Origin: Brevundimonas mediterranea | GTDB taxonomy: Bacteria > Pseudomonadota > Alphaproteobacteria > Caulobacterales > Caulobacteraceae | Length of the DNA: 64,000 bases | NCBI RefSeq assembly: GCF_014196125.1 | Contig: NZ_JACIDA010000001.1 | Coordinates: forward strand, 682,001-746,000 | Direction of reading: 5' to 3' | In this document: positions 38,812 to 47,472 of the stretch, piece after piece | Layout: the number at the start of each line of letters is the position of its first letter | How positions within the stretch are numbered: position 1 is the first letter of the stretch | The notes under the pieces: generated by a model | Told to the model about the DNA's origin: nothing | Databases searched by the model: none | The model's input: the letters and a program-made list of their open reading frames with translations, nothing else | Program-made: the position numbers and the translations under genes

Positions 38812-39573
38812 CTACCGGTGAAGACGGCCCTCCCGCGCGTCGATGAGGCTGAGAAGGTAGCTCGCGAACATAACCACCGCTGCTGCTTCACGCGGATCGT
38901 CCATATTAACGTCTCGATGCGATTGTGGGTTTTTGATTGCCCCTAACGCACCAGAAAATAGGTTCCGGATGGCAACCTTTTCGCCTTCTTCGCTATCGTG
39001 ATCGGTTAGGGGTCCATTTTCTATGTGAAAGGCTACGCCCGCTAGCCTGACGCCCAGAAGATCGGGTCCCGCGCCACTTGCCTGTCGCAGCCGGACTTCC
39101 ACACGCTTCATGGCGCGGTAAACAGCGTTGTCGAAGTCGCCTCGCAGAAAGTCCATCCAAACTTGCTCGGCCAAATCCGGGTGAAGGAGTTGTCTAGGCA
39201 AAGCGCGTGCAGCTTGGAAGTTGGCGATACCCTCAGGCGTAGCGATATCCGCCGCTCGCCGCGCCAGCTGTCGCCATCCGTTTTGCCCGTTTGTGCCCTC
39301 GGAAGGAATAATCAGGCCCTGCCCCTCCAGCCATGCCCATGCCTCCCGAATCGCAAACAACACTTCGCCGTTGCGAGCTCCGCCCCAAGCCGCGGGCCCC
39401 GCGTTTAGGGATCCCCTGATACCGTCTAGGTACCCGATGATCGTCACGCCTGCCCCGAGATGCCAGTCAGGCTCGTCAAGAATGGTGCGAATGATGCTTC
39501 CGCCGAGTTCCTCCGGCCCTAAGGCGAGGAGCGCATCTGCCGCAGGGATTAGTTGTTCGAGGGGGTGAGTCAT
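38812..39573 (-). CDS. TIGR02391 (Ymh) family protein
   Basis: A 253-residue soluble protein. The C-terminal 120 residues (LHPDLAEQVWMDFLRGDFDNAVYRAMKRVEVRLR through ALGAIKNPQSHRD) match the TIGR02391/Hypoth_Ymh domain by eye. That domain is scattered in bacteria, often near restriction-modification, phage or other defence genes; its biochemical role is not established. The N-terminal half (LIPAADALLALGPEELGGSIIRTI) is helical and family-variable. I chose the ATG at 39573. It stands alone here, in a repeat-rich pocket. Confidence 0.72.
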   Translation of the reverse strand: MTHPLEQLIPAADALLALGPEELGGSIIRTILDEPDWHLGAGVTIIGYLDGIRGSLNAGPAAWGGARNGEVLFAIREAWAWLEGQGLIIPSEGTNGQNGWRQLARRAADIATPEGIANFQAARALPRQLLHPDLAEQVWMDFLRGDFDNAVYRAMKRVEVRLRQASGAGPDLLGVRLAGVAFHIENGPLTDHDSEEGEKVAIRNLFSGALGAIKNPQSHRDVNMDDPREAAAVVMFASYLLSLIDAREGRLHR

Positions 39574-40063
39574 CAATGCACAATAACAGAGCTCGGTGGC
39601 CGAATCTTATCGTCTAGTGTCCGCTACCCACCCCCGAACAGATGTCCGGCACGTCCGCTTTCCAGCGCGGCCCCGCCGAATACAAATGTGAGGAGAGAGC
39701 TTCGTATAGATGAGCCAAGGAAGGCAAACGAAGGTCATCTCTCCCAATTTGTCGAACTGAACGTAATCATTTCAACACCCTAACGCGCCCGAACGGCCAT
39801 CGACCAACCACGCGTCCAGACCGTGTTAGCCTCGTCGTCCGGTCTTTGACATCGGGCGCGCGCCGCAGTCCGCCTGCGGCGTCCGCTCCCCATCAACGCC
39901 ACAGTCGTCGCCCCTGGCACGTTTGGCGCATTTGGCGCATTTGGCACCCTGTTTTCGCGCCAAACCGACCGGCCTCAGCCGATCATAAGGCCACAGCGGT
40001 CGCCCATGGCGCATTGGCGGTTTGGCGGTTTGTCACCCTGTTTTTACGCCAAACCGACCAGCC
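39574..40063. other. Non-coding stretch with repeats
   Basis: About 490 bases with no convincing gene. It holds a diverged copy of the dispersed TGTCCGC repeat near its start (39617-39663). At its end it has TTTGGCG-type minirepeats and the first copy of a 47-bp duplication that ends in the neighbouring MBL gene. Short open frames here show no protein-like composition. Confidence 0.6.
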
Positions 40064-40075
40064 TCAGCCGATCAT
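39940..40075. repeat. 47-bp direct duplication covering the 3' end of the MBL hydrolase gene
   Basis: 39940-39986 and 40029-40075 match at all but about 4 of 47 positions, 89 bases apart. The right copy contains the last codons and stop of the MBL gene (40064-40075). The left copy is a non-coding remnant of the same sequence. Each copy contains a TTTGGC...GCCAAA inverted repeat that could act as a transcription terminator. Confidence 0.75.
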
Positions 40076-40858
40076 GCAGCGCCAGCCGTCGAACCCGACC
40101 TCGACATTGGCCGGAACAATCGCCGACAGTTCCTTGTAATCCATGTCGATATGCAGGTTCGTCAGCACGGCCCGCTCGACATCCGCCGCCGCGATCCACT
40201 CCAGCGTCCGGTCCAGATGGGCATGGGTCGGATGGGGGGTGTAGCGCAGGGCGTCGACGATCCAGATCTGGCACCCCGCCACCGCCCGGATCGCCGCCTC
40301 GTCCAGGTCCGACACGTCGCTGGAATAGGCCATGTCGCCCAGCCGATAGCCGACCGACCGGATCGGCCCGTGCCCCTGATCAAAGGTCACCACCGGAATC
40401 GCGCCCCCCGGCCCCTCCACCGACCAGGCCATTCCGTGCGGCGGAATGACCTGGGCGTCCAGCAGCGGCGGATAGCCGAACTGGCTCTCGAAGATATAGT
40501 CGAACCGGTGCGACAGGGACGTCAGGGTCGCCTCATCCATCCAGGCCGGGATCCGCTTGCGCGCCCGCGTCGCGAAGGTCCGCAGGTCGTCGATCCCGTG
40601 GGTCTGGTCGGCGTGGTCGTGGGTATAGAGGACGGTGTCCACATGCCGCGTCCCGCTGGCCAGCATCTGTTCACGCAGGTCCGGCGAGGTGTCGATCAGC
40701 ACATTGGTCACGCCGTCGGATCCGGTCTTGCGCGCCAACATGGAACAGCGCATCCGGCGGTTCCTCGGCTCGGCCGGGTCGCACACGCCCCAGTCGCCGT
40801 CGCCGCGCGGCACCCCGCCCGATGATCCGCTGCCCAGGATGACGACTTCGAAACTCAT
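40064..40858 (-). CDS. MBL-fold metallo-hydrolase (PhnP-like)
   Basis: A 264-residue metallo-beta-lactamase-fold hydrolase of the PhnP/lipB-neighbour group, whose members act as phosphodiesterases. Motifs: VILGSGSSGGVPRGDGDWG at the start; DTVLYTHDHADQTHGIDDL (metal site); and YSSDVSDL and NLHIDMDY (further ligands). The final His of HxHxDH is Gln here (HDHADQ). It overlaps tatD (ATGA) in a run tmk-holB-tatD-MBL, an order conserved in alphaproteobacteria. Confidence 0.87.
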   Translation of the reverse strand: MSFEVVILGSGSSGGVPRGDGDWGVCDPAEPRNRRMRCSMLARKTGSDGVTNVLIDTSPDLREQMLASGTRHVDTVLYTHDHADQTHGIDDLRTFATRARKRIPAWMDEATLTSLSHRFDYIFESQFGYPPLLDAQVIPPHGMAWSVEGPGGAIPVVTFDQGHGPIRSVGYRLGDMAYSSDVSDLDEAAIRAVAGCQIWIVDALRYTPHPTHAHLDRTLEWIAAADVERAVLTNLHIDMDYKELSAIVPANVEVGFDGWRCMIG

Positions 40859-41637
40859 ACGGGCCTCGGTATCCGGTCAAAGAGGCCGAAGAAGGCCTCG
40901 GTGGTTCTCTGGTCCGCCTCCTCGGCGCTCCAGCCCCGGATCTCGGCCAGCTTGCCCAGCACATGGCTGATATAGGCCGGCTCGTTGCGCCGCCCCCGAT
41001 GCGGGATGGGCGCCAGATAGGGGCAGTCGGTCTCGACGATTATACGCTCGGCCGGCATGTCCCGGATCACCGCCCGCACATCCTCGGCCGCCTTGAAGGT
41101 GGCGATCCCCGAGACCGAGAACCAGGCCCCCAGTTCCGCGGCGATTCCCGCCAGTTCCGCCCCGCTGGTGTAGCAGTGCATCAGCATCTTGAACGGCCCG
41201 GCGGCGTGCTCCTCCTTCAAGATCGCCCCCATGGCCTCGTCCGCCTCGCGGGTATGGATCACCAGCGGCAGGCCCGTCTCCCGCGCCGCCGCCACATGCT
41301 GGCGAAACACCGCCGCCTGAATCTCGCGCGGGCTGAAGTCATAGTGGAAGTCCAGGCCGCACTCGCCGATCCCGACGACCTTGGGCCGCTGCGCCAGCTC
41401 GATCAGGGTCGCCGCCGTCAGGTCCGCCGCATCCTTGGCCTCGTGCGGATGGACCCCGACCGTGCACCAGATGTCGGGGTTGGCCATGGCGATCCCATGG
41501 GTCGCCTCGAAGCTGGTCAGCTTGTCGGAGATCTCGACCATCAGACCGACCCCGGCCTCGCGCGCCCGGGCGATCACGTCGTCCCGATCCTCGTCGAACT
41601 GGGGCGCGTGCAGGTTCACATGACTGTCGATCAGCAT
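40855..41637 (-). CDS. tatD: TatD-family metal-dependent hydrolase
   Basis: A 260-residue TIM-barrel hydrolase; TatD enzymes are metal-dependent DNases. Motifs: GIGECGLDFHYDFSP (metal Glu), VIHTREADEA, MLMHCYTSG and IIVETDCPYLAPIPHRGRRNEP. The first metal motif, usually HxH (DSHCHL), reads DSHVNL here, so one metal ligand is Asn. This may be a lineage feature. The ATG at 41637 overlaps the holB stop (TGATG). Confidence 0.9.
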   Translation of the reverse strand: MLIDSHVNLHAPQFDEDRDDVIARAREAGVGLMVEISDKLTSFEATHGIAMANPDIWCTVGVHPHEAKDAADLTAATLIELAQRPKVVGIGECGLDFHYDFSPREIQAAVFRQHVAAARETGLPLVIHTREADEAMGAILKEEHAAGPFKMLMHCYTSGAELAGIAAELGAWFSVSGIATFKAAEDVRAVIRDMPAERIIVETDCPYLAPIPHRGRRNEPAYISHVLGKLAEIRGWSAEEADQRTTEAFFGLFDRIPRPV

Positions 41638-42629
41638 CAGCCCATCCGCGCCTGCTGGGCCTGGACCCGCCTCAGGTCCGCCAGCGCCCCGGCCAGCACA
41701 TCGGCCTTGTCCAGGTTCAGCCCCGCCGCCCGCTCCGGCAGGGGCTGCAGCCGCTCCCACAGCTCGGCCCAGCGGTTGCCGGCGCCGGCGGGGCTGCTCA
41801 GGGCCCGCATCCGCACCGCCGCGATCAGCCGGTCCATCAGGGTCTCGAACCGCTCCTGCCCCTCCGCGCCCCGGAACTTGTCGGCGATGGCCAGGGCCTC
41901 GGCCCGGTCCACATCCCCCTCGACCCAGCGCCGCGCCAGTTGGTCCATCTCGAAGGTCGCGCCCGACGCCAGGGCCAGGGCCGCGCCCGGCGATCCGCCC
42001 GCCATGGCCGCCGCATGCTCGGCCTCCTCCGGCTCCGCCCCCGTGCGGTTCCGCACCAGGGTCTCCAGCCGCTCCGGCGTCCAGATGGGGAAGCTCAGCC
42101 GCCGACAGCGTGACCGGATCGTGGCCAGCAGCCGCCCCGGAGCATGGGTGACCAGGAACAGCACGCCCCGCTCGGGCGGCTCCTCCAAGACCTTCAGCAA
42201 GGCGTTGGCCGCGTTGATGTTCAGGTCGTCGGCCGCATCGATGATCGCCACCCGGTGCTGGGCCTGGGACGGGCTCTTTGAAAAGAACTCGGGCAGGTCG
42301 CGTGACTGATCGACCGAGATCGACTTCTTGGTCTTGCCGCCCTCGACCAACCGTTCCAGCACCAACAGGTCCGGATGGGATTGCGCCGAGATCAGCCGGC
42401 TGACCGGATCCTCCCGCCGCGCGCCCAGCGGTCCATGCGCCGGATCCGCCGCCGCCCCCAGCAGCCGCCGCGCCGCGCGATAGGCGAAGGTCGCCTTGCC
42501 CGTCCCCTCGACCCCGCACAACAGCCAGGCATGGTGCAGCCGCCCCCGCTCCCAGGCGTCCAGGAATGCGACCTCCGCCGCTGCGTCGGGGACCAGGTCG
42601 AACCGGTCGCGGGGATGGTCTTCGCTCAC
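41637..42629 (-). CDS. holB: DNA polymerase III delta' subunit
   Basis: A 330-residue clamp-loader delta' subunit. It has an AAA+ fold with the P-loop-like CGVEGTGKATFAYRAA and the sensor region RVAIIDAADDLNINAANALLKVLEEPP, then LATIRSRCRRLSF. With tau and delta it loads the sliding clamp. The GTG start at 42629 overlaps the tmk stop (GTGA), the common arrangement tmk-holB. A longer upstream frame lies inside tmk and was rejected. Confidence 0.93.
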   Translation of the reverse strand: MSEDHPRDRFDLVPDAAAEVAFLDAWERGRLHHAWLLCGVEGTGKATFAYRAARRLLGAAADPAHGPLGARREDPVSRLISAQSHPDLLVLERLVEGGKTKKSISVDQSRDLPEFFSKSPSQAQHRVAIIDAADDLNINAANALLKVLEEPPERGVLFLVTHAPGRLLATIRSRCRRLSFPIWTPERLETLVRNRTGAEPEEAEHAAAMAGGSPGAALALASGATFEMDQLARRWVEGDVDRAEALAIADKFRGAEGQERFETLMDRLIAAVRMRALSSPAGAGNRWAELWERLQPLPERAAGLNLDKADVLAGALADLRRVQAQQARMG

Positions 42630-43258
42630 AGCAACCGGTCCTGAACCGCCCGCCACACTCGAGCCTCCACCTCGTCCAGCGATCCCACGGCGTCGATCAA
42701 CACGCACCGCTGGGGATTGGCCTCGACGATGCGCAGAAAGCCCTCGCGCAGTCGCTGGTGGAACTCCAGCCCCTTGGACTCAAACCGCGTCTCGAACAGG
42801 CCGCGCCCAAAGGCCCGCTCCAGCCCCACCTCGACCGGCAGGTCGAACACCAGGGTCAGGTCCGGCTGATCGTCCCCGACCACGCCCGCGTCGATCTGTT
42901 CGATAAAGCTCTGCGGCACCCCGCCGCCCGCGCCCTGATAGGCCCGACTGCTGTCGGCGAACCGGTCGCACACGACCCAGTCGCCGGCCTCCAGAGCCGG
43001 CCGAATGGTCCGCTCCAGATGGTCCGAGCGCGAGGCGTACATCAGCAGGGTCTCGGTCATGGCCGACCAGGGCTCGGCCTCCGTAGCCACGACCAGGTTG
43101 CGGATCACCTCCGCGCCCTTCGATCCGCCCGGCTCACGCGTCCGCACGATATTGCGTTCGCCCAGAACAGGCTGAAGCCGCTCGACCAGCCGTCCGACCT
43201 GAGTCGACTTGCCGGAGCCCTCGCCGCCTTCGAAGCTTATGAATTTTCCACGGGTCAC
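42626..43258 (-). CDS. tmk: Thymidylate kinase
   Basis: A 210-residue kinase that phosphorylates dTMP to dTDP for DNA synthesis. P-loop FEGGEGSGKSTQ, the DRx motif VVCDRFADSSRAYQGAGGG, and a LID region with DLPVEVGLERAFGRG. Full length. First gene of the tmk-holB-tatD-MBL run; a 49-base gap separates it from rlpA. Confidence 0.96.
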   Translation of the reverse strand: MTRGKFISFEGGEGSGKSTQVGRLVERLQPVLGERNIVRTREPGGSKGAEVIRNLVVATEAEPWSAMTETLLMYASRSDHLERTIRPALEAGDWVVCDRFADSSRAYQGAGGGVPQSFIEQIDAGVVGDDQPDLTLVFDLPVEVGLERAFGRGLFETRFESKGLEFHQRLREGFLRIVEANPQRCVLIDAVGSLDEVEARVWRAVQDRLL

Positions 43259-43307
43259 GCGCCTTCATGGCGCGCGCGGCCCGCCGGACGCAAGCCCGTG
43301 CGCGCGA

Positions 43308-44120
43308 TCAACTGCCCGATATCAACAGGGCGCCGACATAACCCTTCGCCACGACGGATTGGCGCGCGGCTTCAGCCGCATTGGCGCTCTCCCACGGACC
43401 GACCACGACATTATACCGCCCGCCATTCCGGTCGGCGCGCACCCATCCGCTCAAACGCTCCGCGATTCGGCTCGCCTCGCCCTGGTCCGAGAAGGTCCCC
43501 GCCTGCACCCAGAAGCTCGCGACCGCCGCAGCGACAGCCACCTGAGGGGGCGCGGGAATGGGCGCCGGCGTCGGCCCTGGCGACCGGGTCGGCGCATCCG
43601 CGCGCAGGATCGTCCCGCCGCCCTGGCGAGGCGCGCGCCCCAGGTACCGGACCCGCACCCGCCCGACGCCCTGTGACAACATCCCCAGTTCCTGCGCCGC
43701 CTCGCGGGACAGGTCGATGATCCGGCTGTCCACGAACGGCCCCCGATCATTGACCCGCACCACCAGCCGGCGGCCGTTCTCCAGATTGGTGACCTCGACC
43801 AGCCCCGGCAGCGGCAGGGTCTTATGGGCCGCCGTCAGTTGGTGCATGTCGAACCGCTCGCCGCTGGAGGTCGGTCGCCCGTTAAAGGCGTCGCCGTACC
43901 AGGAGGCCATACCGACCTCCTCGTAGTCCGGCTGCTCCTTGGGCGTGTACCAGCGTCCTCGCACCTGATAGGGCCGCATCGTCCCCGACACGATCGGCGC
44001 CGGATCCTTGACCACAGGAATTCCGCTCGCGCCGCCTTTGCCGCCGACGGTCGAACAGGCCGCCAGCAGCGCGAACAGGCCCAGGATCAGGGCGCTGCGC
44101 ATCCATTGTCCGGTCGTCAT
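43308..44120 (-). CDS. rlpA: RlpA-family septal lytic transglycosylase with SPOR domain
   Basis: A 270-residue lipoprotein. The lipobox is LLAACS (Cys about 22). The double-psi beta-barrel domain (about residues 65-160) has GMASWYGDAFNGRPTSSGERFD with the catalytic Asp and VVRVNDRGPFVDSRIIDLS. A Pro/Ala linker follows, then a C-terminal SPOR domain (about 200-270) that binds denuded septal glycan. RlpA cuts such strands during daughter-cell separation. The ATG at 44120 has GAGG directly upstream; a GTG at 44129 lies within that ribosome site. Confidence 0.92.
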   Translation of the reverse strand: MTTGQWMRSALILGLFALLAACSTVGGKGGASGIPVVKDPAPIVSGTMRPYQVRGRWYTPKEQPDYEEVGMASWYGDAFNGRPTSSGERFDMHQLTAAHKTLPLPGLVEVTNLENGRRLVVRVNDRGPFVDSRIIDLSREAAQELGMLSQGVGRVRVRYLGRAPRQGGGTILRADAPTRSPGPTPAPIPAPPQVAVAAAVASFWVQAGTFSDQGEASRIAERLSGWVRADRNGGRYNVVVGPWESANAAEAARQSVVAKGYVGALLISGS

Positions 44121-44174
44121 CGGTCGCACCTCGCCTCGATCCTCAAAAACAGGATGACCGAAGACATTTCCGCT

Positions 44175-44204
44175 TTGGTTAATGCGCCGTTCGCCTGCTA
44201 TGGC
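44175..44204 (+). promoter_or_regulatory. Possible promoter of tRNA-Ser
   Basis: TTGGTT, an 18-base spacer and TATGGC precede the tRNA by 24 bases. The match to consensus is modest. Confidence 0.3.
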
Positions 44205-44216
44205 GTCCGCCTCCGC

Positions 44217-45931
<1,715 letters not shown>

Positions 45932-45935
<4 letters not shown>

Positions 45936-46330
45936 CGCCGGCCTCCTGCCGCCGCCAAGGGCTCGGTCTGCTCCGTCAGTGGCAGTTCCAGCGCCACCCG
46001 GTCATGCACCACCCTGGGCGCTAGCCTGCGGCCCTCACCCTTCTCCATGCGGATCAGGCCGTAACCCGCCATGGTCTTGAGCGTGCGCGACAGGTTGGAC
46101 TTGGCTCGTCCGGTGATCTCGGACAGTTCCTCAAGCGAGCCCGGCGCCTTCTCCGCGATGACGCGAAGCAAGTCGCGGTTGCCCGCCGACAGCACCTTGG
46201 CGAAGGACTCGGTCGAGGTGAACCACACCTTCGGCTCGTCCGCGCCGGGGCGCTCCTCGCCACGGGCGATCCGCATCGTGCGCGCCTTCATCTCGTCGTA
46301 GTCGGCGATCCCGACCTTCAGCGTCGTCAT
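45932..46330 (-). CDS. HTH DNA-binding protein (HVO_A0114/MarR-like), candidate antitoxin or regulator
   Basis: A 132-residue winged-helix protein: LRVIAEKAPGSLEELSEITGRAKSNLSRTLKTMAGYGLIRMEKGEGRRLAPRV is the wing-helix region (about residues 54-105). It resembles HVO_A0114-type domains, which are often paired with TumE/DUF6516 proteins. Its ATG overlaps the stop of the TumE-like gene (TGATG), and its own stop overlaps the recombinase start (ATGA). It is therefore the middle of a three-gene translationally coupled set. It probably autoregulates the operon by binding near 46,690-46,718. Confidence 0.75.
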
Positions 46331-46683
46331 CAGATGACTCCTCGTACCTTCAGCACCGCGTCCACCGTCTCCCAGAAGTCGGCCATGAGCGTGCCGGCGT
46401 CCTGGTAGTCGTAAGGCTTCACGGTGCGGAGCCGGTGCCGATGATCCTGCGGCTCGCCGCGCTTCCGGCGACCGACGGGATGGGCGTTGTCGAACCCGAC
46501 CAGCCGTTCGCCCGAAGGCCCGTGAAGCGTGAGCGAGTAATCCAACCCGTGCGGCTTCTCCGGCGAGACCGGCACCGTCGTGACGACGAACTTCACCCAA
46601 TGGCCACCGTCCGGATCGACGACGAGCACCTGGCCGTCGAGGTCCAGCAAAGCGTCCAGGCTCGGATCGCGAACCTCTCTCAC
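46330..46683 (-). CDS. TumE-like (DUF6516) protein, candidate toxin
   Basis: A 117-residue protein with the DUF6516/TumE look: VLVVDPDGGHWVKFVVTTVPVSPEKPHGLDYSLTLH, GFDNAHPV, DHRHR and AGTLMADFWETVDAVLK. TumE has been described as the toxin of a two-gene module with an HTH partner. Here the partner follows with a one-base overlap. The GTG at 46683 is the likely start, because the candidate promoter ends only a few bases upstream. Toxicity is inferred from family only. Confidence 0.7.
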   Translation of the reverse strand: MREVRDPSLDALLDLDGQVLVVDPDGGHWVKFVVTTVPVSPEKPHGLDYSLTLHGPSGERLVGFDNAHPVGRRKRGEPQDHRHRLRTVKPYDYQDAGTLMADFWETVDAVLKVRGVI

Positions 46684-46689
46684 GGCACA

Positions 46690-46718
46690 TACTTATCAGT
46701 GCGAGATAACATCGTCAA
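46690..46718 (-). promoter_or_regulatory. Candidate promoter and operator of the TumE-HTH-recombinase operon
   Basis: On the minus strand, TTGACG (46718-46713) is followed after about 15-17 bases by GATAAGTA, a -10-like element. An inverted repeat TTATC/GATAA (46693-46697 and 46705-46709, 7-base spacer) overlaps the -10 region. Start of translation is at 46683, so the leader would be very short. Confidence 0.4.
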
Positions 46719-46733
46719 GTCACCTGTTCGTCG

Positions 46734-46791
46734 GGACGGCCCGAACACAGGTCGTCGAGGGCGTCACAGAATCACGCCTCGGACACGTCCA
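46734..46791 (-). pseudogene. Degenerate partial copy of the 3' end of the 83-residue ORF
   Basis: This segment matches 46861-46916, the end of the neighbouring small ORF, at roughly three quarters of positions. Read on the minus strand it gives DVSEA, a stop, then FCDALDDLCSG, against DVFEAWFGDLFDELFG in the intact gene. No start or upstream domain is present. Confidence 0.6.
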
Positions 46792-46854
46792 CCGCGCGTT
46801 CCCAAACAGCAGGGACCGAGGCCGGCCGTCGATCATGTGCCAGGTCTGGCCTCT

Positions 46855-47106
46855 TCACCGGCACGGCCCAAACAGCTCGTCGAACAGGTCGCCGAACCAC
46901 GCCTCGAACACGTCGATCTCAGCCTCTGAGACCGGCACGCGCTCGGGCCAGTCATCGGTGACGCGCCACGTCTCAACATCGTGCTTCCGTGGCCGGCCGA
47001 GACGAGGCGCGGGTATTCGGGCGTAGTCGTAGAGATCGTCGGGCAGGATGCCGGGAACGGCGCACCGGGGACGGCCTCTGCTGCGATGGGCGCGCGCTCG
47101 GGACAT
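46855..47106 (-). CDS. Hypothetical protein of the conjugative element (83 residues)
   Basis: I do not recognise a function. The N-terminus is Arg-rich (MSRARAHRSRGRPR). The C-terminal half is strongly acidic (VSEAEIDVFEAWFGDLFDELFG), giving a polarised small protein. It follows DUF2274 at the end of the trb operon in the same direction, separated by 135 bases. A degenerate copy of its C-terminal end lies 60 bases beyond it. The start is the ATG at 47106. Confidence 0.55.
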   Translation of the reverse strand: MSRARAHRSRGRPRCAVPGILPDDLYDYARIPAPRLGRPRKHDVETWRVTDDWPERVPVSEAEIDVFEAWFGDLFDELFGPCR

Positions 47107-47144
47107 TCCGACAGGATCGCCCGAAGGGCCGGCACGCAGAACAA

Positions 47145-47190
47145 CCCAATCCTACGCCATGGTACGCTTGGCATCCCAATTCTACGCCAT
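47145..47190. repeat. Two direct repeats spaced 30 bp
   Basis: CCCAATCCTACGCCAT (47145-47160) and CCCAATTCTACGCCAT (47175-47190) differ at one position and are exactly 30 bases apart, about three helical turns. They lie between DUF2274 and the 83-residue ORF, upstream of the latter. A regulator-binding or iteron-like site is possible. Confidence 0.6.
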
Positions 47191-47241
47191 GCTAGGCCTT
47201 TGCGGCGGCACGGGGTGACGGGCAGAGAGGCCGAAGCGCTC

Positions 47242-47472
47242 CTAAGACGAGCCTGCCGACGCACGCCGGGCCTTCGCAAAGGCCCGATCCGTCGCCATGA
47301 ACCGCTCCAGCATCGGGACAATGAGCTTGACGGGATCGGCAACCGGCTGTCCCGTGGCCCGGCCGAGCGCCTCGGCGTAGGCGGTTAGATCACGATGGAC
47401 GGATGCCGGCAGGTCGACAGTGAGCTTGACGGGCTTGTCCTCGACGAGCGGGCCGAGCTTGAGCTTGGTCAT
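47242..47472 (-). CDS. DUF2274 family protein
   Basis: A 76-residue protein matching the DUF2274 family, which follows trbI in many integrated conjugative elements. The core reads VKLTVDLPASVHRDLTAYAEALGR and resembles a ribbon-helix-helix DNA-binding fold. That suggests an operon regulator, but no role has been shown. The ATG at 47472 overlaps the trbI stop (ATGA). Confidence 0.85.
   Translation of the reverse strand: MTKLKLGPLVEDKPVKLTVDLPASVHRDLTAYAEALGRATGQPVADPVKLIVPMLERFMATDRAFAKARRASAGSS

Noticed and set aside
39553..39783. 76-residue open frame in the pocket
   Set aside because: It overlaps the start of the TIGR02391 gene and a repeat copy, and has no protein-like composition.
47145..47190. 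Possible CRISPR array
   Set aside because: Only two repeat copies and no cas genes. The unit is too short and there is no array.
46833..47342. 169-residue open frame on the minus strand near the end of the trb operon
   Set aside because: It overlaps the 83-residue ORF in another frame and is Arg/Pro/Ser rich. The shorter frame has a more protein-like acidic C-terminus.
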